Shown here: one piece after another, positions 1-6,107 of the stretch
Position numbering within the stretch: position 1 is the stretch's first letter
Layout: every line of letters starts with the position of its first letter
Source: Lachnospiraceae bacterium
Lineage (GTDB): Bacteria; Bacillota; Clostridia; Lachnospirales; Lachnospiraceae
Length of the DNA: 13,890 bases
Direction of reading: 5' to 3'
Assembly: GCA_003489085.1 (NCBI GenBank)
Contig: DNJM01000210.1
Location: forward strand, 1 to 13,890
The notes under the pieces: generated by a model
What the model saw: the letters and a program-made list of their open reading frames with translations, nothing else
Told to the model about the DNA's origin: nothing
Databases searched by the model: none
Made by a program: the position numbers and the translations under genes

Positions 1-391
1 CTATAGTATATTTTACGTCTTCTGAACTGAAGTCTTCCCCATCATGCCATTTCACATTATCATAAAGGTTAAATGTATAGGTCAAACCATCCTCTGAAAT
101 CGTATATTCTTTACATAAATCAGGAACTATCTCACCGGTTACCGTGGTTTTGAAAAGGGCACTATAAATGTTAATTGCTGCCATGTTAGAACCTGCATTT
201 GTCGCATTTACGTTGAAATGCAATGGTTCACCTGTTGCTGCTACAACCAGAACCTTTTCTTTTCCGTCATTACCGGCAGAATCCTTTCCATCATTGCCAT
301 TTGACGTTCCACCATTAGAAGAACCGGAACAACCAGCCAGCATGGATAAAACCATCACAATAGCCAATAGGACACTTAATTTTCTTTTCAT
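1..391 (-). CDS. ABC transporter substrate-binding lipoprotein, family 5 (oligopeptide type), N-terminal part
   Basis: Seen: 130 residues are readable from ATG at 391 before the gene leaves the window at its left edge. Residues 1-21 form a lipoprotein signal peptide (MKRK, a hydrophobic run, then LAGC with Cys21 as the lipidated residue). A Gly/Ser/Asn/Asp-rich linker follows to about residue 45, then the start of a family 5 solute-binding fold. The stretch around residues 100-130 (DGLTYTFNLYDNVKWHDGED, then F-x-x-EDV) is the signature of peptide/nickel-binding proteins of the OppA/DppA kind. Known of the family: the protein is anchored outside the membrane and delivers peptides or similar ligands to an ABC permease. 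The start is set by a GAGGAGGAAG ribosome site 5-6 bases upstream. The permease and ATPase genes would lie left of the window, which cannot be checked. Ligand is unknown. Transcription is probably repressible, given the palindromes at the promoter (470-501). Confidence 0.88.
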   Translation of the reverse strand, partial: MKRKLSVLLAIVMVLSMLAGCSGSSNGGTSNGNDGKDSAGNDGKEKVLVVAATGEPLHFNVNATNAGSNMAAINIYSALFKTTVTGEIVPDLCKEYTISEDGLTYTFNLYDNVKWHDGEDFSSEDVKYTI

Positions 392-432
392 ACGACTTCC
401 TCCTCTTTTTCTCTTTTCCTTTTTTACATTCC

Positions 433-473
433 ATATCATATTCATGCTTGCCCAAATGCTTCCAATACGATAT
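433..473 (-). other. Possible stem-loop in the leader of the substrate-binding protein mRNA
   Basis: On the minus strand ATATCGTATT (473-464) can pair with AATATGATAT (442-433), giving a 10-bp stem with one G-U pair around a 21-base loop. The stem is AT-rich and therefore weak. It lies inside the predicted transcript and touches the operator palindrome. It could be an mRNA-stability element or chance pairing. Confidence 0.25.
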
Positions 474-501
474 GAATGCATTCATATGAATTAATTCATA
501 T
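470..501. promoter_or_regulatory. Two overlapping 18-bp palindromes, likely repressor operator
   Basis: Positions 470-487 read ATATGAATGCATTCATAT and 484-501 read ATATGAATTAATTCATAT. Each is a perfect palindrome with arms ATATGAAT/ATTCATAT; they differ only in the two central bases and share four bases (484-487). The block covers the end of the -10 box and the expected transcription start of the promoter at 500-528, where a bound protein would block initiation. The shared arms and the 14-base centre-to-centre spacing suggest two dimers bound on different faces of the helix, as some TetR-family repressors do. No regulator gene in the window is an obvious candidate; VanR is unlikely because its sites are usually direct repeats. 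Function is inference. Confidence 0.6.
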
Positions 502-528
502 TATACAGTACCGTTCACTGCTTGTCAA
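500..528 (-). promoter_or_regulatory. Perfect consensus sigma-A promoter of the substrate-binding protein gene
   Basis: On the minus strand TTGACA lies at 528-523 and TATAAT at 505-500, separated by exactly 17 bases. Both hexamers match the sigma-A consensus fully. Transcription should begin near 493, giving an untranslated leader of roughly 100 bases before the ATG at 391. The -10 hexamer overlaps the palindromic block at 484-501. Confidence 0.85.
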
Positions 529-600
529 TAAAAATCTCTCTATTTACATGCTATTTGCAAAAATATTGTAACTTTTTATGGGATTCCTTGTCATTTTCAG

Positions 601-634
601 AAAAAAACTGCCAGCAGGCAATACCTGCTGGCAG
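601..634 (-). terminator. Rho-independent terminator behind the trigger-factor-like gene
   Basis: The arms CTGCCAGCAGG (608-618) and CCTGCTGGCAG (624-634) form a perfect 11-bp GC-rich stem with a 5-base loop. On the minus strand the stem is followed directly by seven T residues (607-601). It lies 25 bases past the stop codon at 659 and separates the foldase gene from the transporter gene. Confidence 0.92.
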
Positions 635-658
635 AAAAATCTTTTTTATTCATTTCTT

Positions 659-1771
659 TTATTCCTCTGCGAATTTCTCCGCGCTGTCAGTTTCCGCAGT
701 ATCTGCTTTCTTCTTTTCTACCTGCTTACAGTTCTCTGCCAGCCATTCCTTCACACGGGTCATCAGAATATCATCCCTTAATACATCCTCATCAATCGCT
801 TCCTTGATTGCATCCACGGATTCGAAGCCATAATCCCTGGCATACTGTTCGATTTCTTCCTCGTATTCTTCCTCGCTCAGGTTCAGCTTTTCCTTCTCCG
901 CAATCAGCTTCACAGCCAGCTTCTGCTTTACCGTATTCTTAGCTGCCTCTTCCACCTGTTCTTCGAACTGTTCTTCAGACATACCGTTCATATTCTGCTC
1001 GAGAAAATCCTTCAGCTCCATCCCATTATACTGTGCCATCTGCTCATACATGTTCTTTAGATTCTCCGCCTCTTTATCCACATCTTCCTGAGGGTATTTC
1101 GTCACTTCTGTATTTTCAAGCACCTGATTCCACACCGCATTCTGTAAAGAAATCTGCGCATTTTCTTCATTTTGTGAATTCAGCAGCTCCTCTAATTCCT
1201 TTTTATACTCTTCCACAGTAGAAGATTTTTCCGATACGCTCTGCACAAAAGTATCATTTAGCTCCGGCAATGTATACGTTGTAATAGACTGAATCGTTAC
1301 GGTAAATACCACCGGCTTACCGGACTTCTCCGGGTCTCGCTCATAAGGATCCGGGAAGGTCAGATTCAGATCCAGCGTCTCACCGATATTGTGTCCGACC
1401 AGCCCGTCCTCAAATCCATCAATAAAGGAATCGGAACCAATCGTCAGGCTCGTCCCCTGTGCACTGCCGCCTTCAAATTCTTCGCCATCCATCTTTCCTA
1501 CGAAATCGATCGTTACCGTATCGCCCTGTGCAACCGGACGATCTGTGATCTCATTTACAATCTGATTCGCATACAAAGTATTCTGCAGCTCATTTTTCAC
1601 ATCTTCATCCGTTGCTTTTTCTGCCGTAACCTTCTCGACCTCCAGATTCTTATACTTTGAAATCGTTATATTATCATTGGAAGCTTTCCCGGATCCAATA
1701 TTACCACACCCTGTCAGTACCGCTGCAGCTAACATTCCTATACCTACTGCCGTTAAACATCTCTTCTTCAT
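659..1771 (-). CDS. Extracytoplasmic trigger-factor-like FKBP peptidyl-prolyl isomerase lipoprotein
   Basis: Seen: 370 residues from ATG at 1771. Residues 1-22 are a lipoprotein signal peptide ending LTGC (Cys22). Residues about 82-164 match the FKBP domain of trigger factor (GDTVTIDFVGKMDGEEFEGG, then GSDSFIDGFEDGLVG). Residues about 170-350 are a charged helical region like the trigger-factor C-terminal chaperone domain, and the tail is Lys/Glu-rich. The N-terminal ribosome-binding domain of cytoplasmic trigger factor is absent, its place taken by the signal peptide and a short linker. Inference: a lipid-anchored foldase that helps secreted proteins fold outside the membrane, a role comparable to PrsA. 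The in-frame GTG nine bases upstream is rejected as start because it is part of the GAGGTG ribosome site for the ATG. The gene is monocistronic or follows cls by readthrough, and ends at a strong terminator. Confidence 0.88.
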   Translation of the reverse strand: MKKRCLTAVGIGMLAAAVLTGCGNIGSGKASNDNITISKYKNLEVEKVTAEKATDEDVKNELQNTLYANQIVNEITDRPVAQGDTVTIDFVGKMDGEEFEGGSAQGTSLTIGSDSFIDGFEDGLVGHNIGETLDLNLTFPDPYERDPEKSGKPVVFTVTIQSITTYTLPELNDTFVQSVSEKSSTVEEYKKELEELLNSQNEENAQISLQNAVWNQVLENTEVTKYPQEDVDKEAENLKNMYEQMAQYNGMELKDFLEQNMNGMSEEQFEEQVEEAAKNTVKQKLAVKLIAEKEKLNLSEEEYEEEIEQYARDYGFESVDAIKEAIDEDVLRDDILMTRVKEWLAENCKQVEKKKADTAETDSAEKFAEE

Positions 1772-1809
1772 ATTTGTCACCTCATTTTTCTCTATGTGCT
1801 AACTTCTCA

Positions 1810-1818
1810 TTTATATCA
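1810..1818 (-). promoter_or_regulatory. Possible extended -10 promoter of the foldase gene
   Basis: On the minus strand TGA precedes TATAAA (1818-1810), which fits an extended -10 element. No good -35 box is found 16-18 bases upstream. It lies 38 bases before the ATG at 1771. No terminator is visible between cls and this gene, so readthrough from cls is also possible. Confidence 0.4.
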
Positions 1819-1879
1819 TACTTTTCCGATAAATAAAAGACTTTTGAACATTTTCACAGTTATTTCATTTTCTCCATTC

Positions 1880-3307
1880 CTAGAGCAAAGGGGATAGAAG
1901 CCGGCAGACCTGCTCCCTGATCCGGACAGCTGCCGACCGCTTCTGATATTCCTCCGGTGTTATTTGAATGGACTGTGTCATATCTTCCTGGAAAATAACT
2001 TCCAGGCGGGACACGGCCTCCCTTCCATACAGTACCGCATTCACTTCAAAGTTCAGCCGAAAGCTCCGGATATCCATATTGGCAGTGCCGACACAGGCAG
2101 CAAGACCGTCTACCGTCATTCCCTTTGCATGCAGGAACCCGTCCTGATAGCGATAGCATTTCGCTCCGGCCTGAATCAACTCACCCAGATAGGCGTGATT
2201 GGCCCAATATACAAATGGATGATCCGGCTTACATGGAACCATGATCCGCACGTCCACCCCCGACTTTGCCGCAATGTGAAGTGCATCCAGAATATCCTCA
2301 TCCGGAATAAAATACGGTGTCTGAATATAAATATGATCCTTTGCCAAATGAATCAGGCGCAGATAGTTGTTCCGAATCTTCTCTGCCTCTGAATCCGGTC
2401 CGCTGGAAACGATCTGCACCAGCTCCTTCCCATTCCGCTCGTATACAGGAAGGGAAAACAGCCGATCCTCCTGAAACAGATTCTCCTTTGCCGCGTAATT
2501 CCAGTCCAGCACAAAGCGAACTGCCAGGGATGTTACGGCCGCCCCTTCGATACAGAGATGCGTATCTCTCCAATGGCCGAATTTCTGATCCAGTCCCAGG
2601 TATTCTTTCCCGATATTGAATCCGCCGACAAATCCAATCCGCCCGTCAATCACCACAATCTTCCGATGATTCCTGTAATTCAGCCGCAGCTGCAGCTTCC
2701 CGAATACCGCCGGGAAGAATTCCGCCACCTGAACGCCGGCTTCCATAAGTCTTACAAAACTGTCCCGTTTTCTCCTGCGGCATCCCATGCTGTCGTAAAG
2801 AATCCGGATCTCAACTCCCTCCGCCGCCTTTTTGAGCAAGGCTTCCTCCAGGATCTCCCACAGCTCATCCTCCCGGATGATGTAATACTGTATATGGATA
2901 TATTGCACAGCCTGATGAATTTCCTCTAAAAGCGTACTGAACTTTTCATGCCCTTCCGTAAAGATCCGTATTTCATTATTATTCGTCAGAACAGACTGTC
3001 CTTCATTCAGATTATAAACCATCAGGCTCTGAAACTGGAGCAGCTCGGGCTCCGGGAGCCATTTTTCGTCCTGCTGAAGGCTCTCGCTCTGCCGCCTCGC
3101 TGCATACTTCAGCTCCCCTTCGATTTCCTTTTCGCGGAACATCCTGCTCTTACGATAATCCTGCCCGAAGATCAGATACAACAGGAAGCCTGCCACCGGA
3201 ATGGCATACAGCACCAGAAGCCACGCCCAGACCGTCTCCGGATTCTTCCGCTGAAAGAAAATAATAACGATGGAAAGCAGTATATTCAGCCATATCAGAT
3301 GTTCCAT
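1880..3307 (-). CDS. cls: Cardiolipin synthase (phospholipase D family)
   Basis: Known role: joins two phosphatidylglycerol molecules into cardiolipin and glycerol at the inner face of the membrane. Seen: 475 residues, the usual length for Gram-positive Cls. Two N-terminal membrane segments (about 3-19 and 28-47) are separated by a short loop carrying the typical QRKNPETVWAW sequence. Two HKD motifs of the phospholipase D superfamily follow: HRKIVVID with His214, Lys216 and Asp221, then HAKGMTVD with His393, Lys395 and Asp400. Each is followed by the expected small-residue segment (GGFNIG, and GTANMD). All catalytic residues are present, so the enzyme should be active. The start ATG at 3307 has an AAAGGGGAG ribosome site. 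A promoter is proposed at 3349-3377. The gene is divergent from the membrane-protein gene at 3554. Confidence 0.95.
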   Translation of the reverse strand: MEHLIWLNILLSIVIIFFQRKNPETVWAWLLVLYAIPVAGFLLYLIFGQDYRKSRMFREKEIEGELKYAARRQSESLQQDEKWLPEPELLQFQSLMVYNLNEGQSVLTNNNEIRIFTEGHEKFSTLLEEIHQAVQYIHIQYYIIREDELWEILEEALLKKAAEGVEIRILYDSMGCRRRKRDSFVRLMEAGVQVAEFFPAVFGKLQLRLNYRNHRKIVVIDGRIGFVGGFNIGKEYLGLDQKFGHWRDTHLCIEGAAVTSLAVRFVLDWNYAAKENLFQEDRLFSLPVYERNGKELVQIVSSGPDSEAEKIRNNYLRLIHLAKDHIYIQTPYFIPDEDILDALHIAAKSGVDVRIMVPCKPDHPFVYWANHAYLGELIQAGAKCYRYQDGFLHAKGMTVDGLAACVGTANMDIRSFRLNFEVNAVLYGREAVSRLEVIFQEDMTQSIQITPEEYQKRSAAVRIREQVCRLLSPLL

Positions 3308-3348
3308 TCCTGTTTCTCCCCTTTCCCAAAGTTTTCGTACATTTTCCG

Positions 3349-3377
3349 ATCATAAAAAAGGATTCCCAGCCTTTCAG
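3349..3377 (-). promoter_or_regulatory. Probable sigma-A promoter of cls
   Basis: On the minus strand CTGAAA (3377-3372) and TATGAT (3354-3349) are separated by 17 bases; they match consensus at 4 and 5 of 6 positions. The predicted start leaves a leader of about 35 bases to the ATG at 3307. Confidence 0.5.
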
Positions 3378-3466
3378 CATACCATACCAGCGTATTTCCG
3401 CAGCAGTTCCAACCGCCGATATTGCAAAAGGTATTACAAAATCTGACCGAATCTCCTCCAAACCGC

Positions 3467-3495
3467 TTGCACTTCCTTTCGATCAATGGTACAAT
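3467..3495 (+). promoter_or_regulatory. Probable sigma-A promoter of the membrane-protein gene at 3554
   Basis: TTGCAC (3467-3472) and TACAAT (3490-3495) are 17 bases apart, with 4 and 5 of 6 consensus matches. Transcription should begin near 3502, about 50 bases before the ATG at 3554. This placement argues against the longer in-frame start at 3422, which lies upstream of the promoter. Confidence 0.65.
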
Positions 3496-3553
3496 ATTAT
3501 GCGTGTATATTGCGCACCATTACATAACATTGAGAGATTGGAGAGGGTCACCT

Positions 3554-4036
3554 ATGAGTCTATTTTTTAAAGTCTTACTGATTATATTAGTGATTCTGAC
3601 CGTAGTACTGATTGTACTGTATTTCCTTGGAAAACGTGCTGAGAAGAAACAGGCTGAGCAGCAGGAGAAGATCGATGCAGCGGCACAGAATATGACGATG
3701 CTGGTCATTGATAAGAAGCGGATGAAGCTGAAGGAAGCCGGTTTTCCTGCTATTGTGGTAGAAAGTACTCCGAAATATCTCCGCCGTTCCAAAGTCCCGG
3801 TTGTAAAAGCCAAGGTAGGTCCGAGAATTATGACCTTCATGTGTGATGAACAGATCTTTGACATGGTTCCTGTCAAAAAGGAAATCAAGGCTACCGTCAG
3901 CGGTATTTACATCACTGCCGTACGCGGTCTGCGCGGACCGCTGGAAGTGCCGCAAAAGAAGAAAAAGTTCTCTGTCCGGATGCGTGAAAAAGCGGACAGT
4001 CTTCGGAAGCAGGCGAACGCTGAGAAGAAAAAATAA
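3554..4036 (+). CDS. Single-pass membrane protein of unknown function
   Basis: I do not recognise this family. Seen: 160 residues from ATG at 3554, which follows a GGAGAGGG ribosome site. Residues about 4-26 are one strongly hydrophobic helix with almost nothing before it. Next come a charged, coiled-coil-like stretch (about 27-45, Lys/Gln/Glu-rich), a compact region (about 47-132) with many beta-prone segments (MTMLVIDKKRMKLKEAGFPA; VPVVKAKVGPRIMTFMCD; IKATVSGIYITAVRGLRGPL), and a very basic tail (about 134-160) ending AEKKK. The positive charge after the helix predicts that the soluble part is in the cytoplasm, with the tail possibly contacting nucleic acid or phospholipid head groups. The gene has its own promoter and terminator, so it is not part of the van operon beside it. 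The coding start at 3422 is rejected because the promoter lies inside that extension. Confidence 0.8.
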   Translation: MSLFFKVLLIILVILTVVLIVLYFLGKRAEKKQAEQQEKIDAAAQNMTMLVIDKKRMKLKEAGFPAIVVESTPKYLRRSKVPVVKAKVGPRIMTFMCDEQIFDMVPVKKEIKATVSGIYITAVRGLRGPLEVPQKKKKFSVRMREKADSLRKQANAEKKK

Positions 4037-4051
4037 TATAACCGCATTCTG

Positions 4052-4093
4052 AAAGGTTCTGCCGCAGCAAGACTGTTCCGGCAGAATCTTTTT
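4052..4093 (+). terminator. Rho-independent terminator behind the membrane-protein gene
   Basis: AAGGTTCTGCCG (4053-4064) pairs with CGGCAGAATCTT (4079-4090), with one G-U pair, around a loop of about 14 bases. Five T residues (4089-4093) overlap and follow the stem. It separates the gene ending at 4036 from vanR, so vanR needs its own promoter in about 45 bases. I see no consensus sigma-A site there, which fits activator-dependent (VanR-driven) transcription. Confidence 0.75.
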
Positions 4094-4139
4094 ACATATA
4101 CAGCAGAAATATCCCTGTAAAAGGAGAGACAAAAATCCT

Positions 4140-4835
4140 ATGAATGAGAAAATTTTAATTGTCGATGATGAACAGGCCATCGCCGATCTGGTTGAGGTCT
4201 ATCTGAAAAATGAAGGCTATCAGGTATATAAATTCTATACTGCCGCGGATGCACTGGACTGCGTAGCGCGCGAGCCTCTGAGCCTTGCTGTTCTGGATGT
4301 GATGCTTCCGGATATGGATGGCTTTACCCTCTGCCAGAAGATACGGGAGCAGCACCTGTTTCCCATTATCATGCTGACAGCCCGTGTAGAAGATATGGAT
4401 AAGATCACAGGGCTGACACTGGGTGCCGATGACTACATTACCAAGCCATTTAACCCGCTTGAGCTGATCGCGCGTACCAAAACGCAGCTGCGCAGATATA
4501 CCCGCTACAACACTTCGGAGACACAGGCACCGGATCCGGCTGAAATCGACATTCGCGGACTGCACATTTCCAAAAGCAGCCACAAATGTTCCCTGAACGG
4601 AAAAGAGCTGACGCTGACTCCAATCGAATTCAATATTCTGTGGTATCTGTGCGAGCACCGGGGTAAGGTCGTTTCCTCCGAAGAACTTTTCGAAGAGGTA
4701 TGGGGCGAACGCTATCTGGACAACAACAACACGGTCATGGCACACATTGCCAGACTCCGGGAAAAAATGCAGGAACCGACAAGACGGCCGCGATTCGTAA
4801 AAACTGTCTGGGGGGTGGGTTATACCATTGAGTAA
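4140..4835 (+). CDS. vanR: VanR-type response regulator
   Basis: Known role: DNA-binding response regulator of the OmpR family that, once phosphorylated by VanS, activates the resistance genes. Seen: 231 residues, the usual VanR length. The receiver domain (1-about 118) has the acidic pair Asp9-Asp10, phosphoacceptor Asp53 (in VLDVMLPDMDG), Thr80 and Lys102 (in YITKPF). A winged-helix domain follows from about residue 135 to the end, closing KTVWGVGYTIE. The opening MNEKILIVDDE and the segment GADDYITKPFNPLELIAR are close to what I know of VanR from VanG/VanA-type clusters. The ribosome site AAAGGAG is about 13 bases from the ATG, rather far. The stop codon overlaps the vanS start by 8 bases, so the two are translated as a pair. 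Confidence 0.9.
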   Translation: MNEKILIVDDEQAIADLVEVYLKNEGYQVYKFYTAADALDCVAREPLSLAVLDVMLPDMDGFTLCQKIREQHLFPIIMLTARVEDMDKITGLTLGADDYITKPFNPLELIARTKTQLRRYTRYNTSETQAPDPAEIDIRGLHISKSSHKCSLNGKELTLTPIEFNILWYLCEHRGKVVSSEELFEEVWGERYLDNNNTVMAHIARLREKMQEPTRRPRFVKTVWGVGYTIE

Positions 4836-5973
4836 TCAAAATAATCTCCAAAGTCAGCTAATAACGAAAACCGCCCGGAATCCGCATAGAAGCCAGATGA
4901 CACGTCAGATCCTGTTTCAGTATTTCCTGTCTCTGATTGGATTTGTCACTGCCCTTGTTCTGTTCGTGATTCTGGCATGGCGTATCTCCCGTCTGTTTGT
5001 CTGGCAGCCGGAGGATCCGCTCTACCTGATTCTGCACTTTATCAAAGAATACATTTTATTCTTTCTCCTCATCGCCTGCTTTATCGGCTGGGCACTAATT
5101 ACATATTATTTTATTTCCAAACCGATGCGCTATCTGGATGAAATTGTAGCTGCATCAAAACAGCTTTCCGCTCCGACAGCCGAACCCATTCTGCTTCCTG
5201 CTGCCATGAAAAATGTACAGGATGAACTGAATCTGTTCCGGGAACAGGCGCTTCGAAATGCCGCACTTGCCAGGGAAGCCGAGCAACGGAAAAATGATCT
5301 GATCGTTTATCTGGCACACGACCTGAAAACACCGCTGACCAGTGTCATCGGTTACTTGAATCTCCTGCAGGATGAACCGCAGATTTCTCCGGAACTCCGG
5401 GCCAGATACACCGGAATTGCCCTGGATAAGGCAGAACGGCTGGAAGATCTGATCAACGAATTTTTCGATATCACACGGTTCAATCTCACCACACTGACGT
5501 TGGAACCGGAACGAATCAATTTCAGCCGCATGCTGGAACAGATCACCAGCGAATTTGACCCCATTCTTGCGGAGAAGGAGCTTCGTTGGGAGAAGCACAT
5601 TGTCCCAGGTATCGAACTGCTCTGCGACCCGGATAAACTGGAACGGGTCATTGATAACCTGATCCGAAATGCCGTAAACTATAGCTACAGGCAGACAGCC
5701 ATCTCTCTCTCCATGAAACAGATCGGCGATTCTATCGATCTGCGGATTGAAAATCATGGGAAGACAATTCCTCCGGAGAAGCTGGAACGGATCTTTGAGC
5801 AGTTCTTTCGTCTGGATTCCTCCCGCGCCTCTTCTACCGGCGGCGCAGGGCTTGGCCTTGCGATCTCCAAAGAAATCATCGAACTCCACGGAGGCAGTAT
5901 CCAGGCCGAAAGTGAAAATGAAACCATCCTTTTCTCCGTACGGCTTCCAATCAATGATAAGAAAATCGTATGA
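4828..5973 (+). CDS. vanS: VanS-type sensor histidine kinase
   Basis: Known role: membrane sensor that phosphorylates VanR when glycopeptides or the resulting wall stress are present. Seen: 381 residues from a TTG start at 4828. Two membrane helices (about 30-52 and 73-95) flank a short outer loop of about 20 residues. A linker follows, then the dimerisation/phosphoacceptor domain with His164 (LAHDLKTPLTSVIGY). The ATPase domain has an N box (DNLIRNAVNYS, Asn277/Asn281), the IENHGKTIPPEKLERIFEQF segment and the glycine loop GGAGLGLAISKEI (about 338-350). The loop between the helices is too small for a folded sensor domain, as in other small VanS proteins. The TTG is chosen because it follows a G-rich ribosome site and overlaps vanR; an ATG at 4897 (MTRQILF) would give 358 residues and cannot be excluded. 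All catalytic motifs are intact. Confidence 0.88.
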   Translation: MSNQNNLQSQLITKTARNPHRSQMTRQILFQYFLSLIGFVTALVLFVILAWRISRLFVWQPEDPLYLILHFIKEYILFFLLIACFIGWALITYYFISKPMRYLDEIVAASKQLSAPTAEPILLPAAMKNVQDELNLFREQALRNAALAREAEQRKNDLIVYLAHDLKTPLTSVIGYLNLLQDEPQISPELRARYTGIALDKAERLEDLINEFFDITRFNLTTLTLEPERINFSRMLEQITSEFDPILAEKELRWEKHIVPGIELLCDPDKLERVIDNLIRNAVNYSYRQTAISLSMKQIGDSIDLRIENHGKTIPPEKLERIFEQFFRLDSSRASSTGGAGLGLAISKEIIELHGGSIQAESENETILFSVRLPINDKKIV

Positions 5974-5984
5974 TTTTCCATATA

Positions 5985-6000
5985 AAATTGCAAGCAATTT
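5985..6000. promoter_or_regulatory. Inverted repeat upstream of the proposed vanG promoter, possible regulator site
   Basis: AAATTGC and GCAATTT are perfect inverted 7-base arms separated by AA. The repeat lies 12 bases past the vanS stop and about 50-65 bases before the expected vanG transcript start, where an activator such as VanR could act. No comparison with known VanR sites could be made, so the role is inference. Confidence 0.35.
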
Positions 6001-6020
6001 GAAATAAAAATCAAACACAT

Positions 6021-6072
6021 AAAATACCCCGTTTTGATACAATGCAGCTATCGAAACGGGGTATTTTCTTTT
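6021..6072. terminator. Long hairpin between vanS and vanG, terminator, probably bidirectional
   Basis: AAAATACCCCGTTTTGATA (6021-6039) pairs with TATCGAAACGGGGTATTTT (6049-6067) over 19 bp with one G-U pair, around a 9-base loop; T-rich sequence follows (to 6072). Plus-strand readthrough from vanRS should stop here. On the minus strand the A-rich outer arm also gives a U-rich 3' end. The stem lies 36 bases before the vanG ATG with no room for a full promoter after it, which bears on how vanG is expressed (see 6035-6043). Confidence 0.8.
6035..6043 (+). promoter_or_regulatory. Possible extended -10 promoter of vanG inside the hairpin
   Basis: TGA followed by TACAAT at 6035-6043 is an extended -10 element with 5 of 6 hexamer matches. 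The expected start is near 6050, in the right arm of the hairpin. Such a transcript would lack the left arm and could not form the terminator. No acceptable -35 box is present (ACACAT at 6015-6020), which fits activator dependence. Inferred from position only. Confidence 0.4.
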
Positions 6073-6107
6073 CCTCGTTTCCAATACAGGAAAGGATGGA
6101 TAAAGCA

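Noticed and set aside
1772..1780. GTG start for the foldase lipoprotein nine bases upstream of the chosen ATG
   Set aside because: The GTG is part of the GAGGTG ribosome site for the ATG at 1771, and no ribosome site precedes it at a useful distance.
3150..3461. Minus-strand open frame overlapping the cls start, beginning MEEIRSDFVIPFAISAVG
   Set aside because: It begins at TTG, runs out of frame through the N-terminus of cls and overlaps the cls promoter; its composition looks like read-through of non-coding DNA, although a GGAGGAG stretch nearby made it worth a look.
3422..3553. In-frame 44-residue extension of the membrane protein (start at 3422)
   Set aside because: The promoter at 3467-3495 lies inside it and the ATG at 3554, with GGAGAGGG upstream, begins directly before the membrane helix.
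4094..4139. A sigma-A promoter for vanR
   Set aside because: TACATA at 4093-4098 has no matching -35 box. The terminator just upstream implies a promoter must exist, but I cannot point to it.
6042..6107. Longer vanG starts at ATG 6042 and ATG 6096
   Set aside because: 6042 lies in the hairpin loop and before the expected transcript start. 6096 is only a few bases from AGGAAAGG, while 6108 gives the 349-residue length of VanG and begins at MDKYNIAIFFGG.
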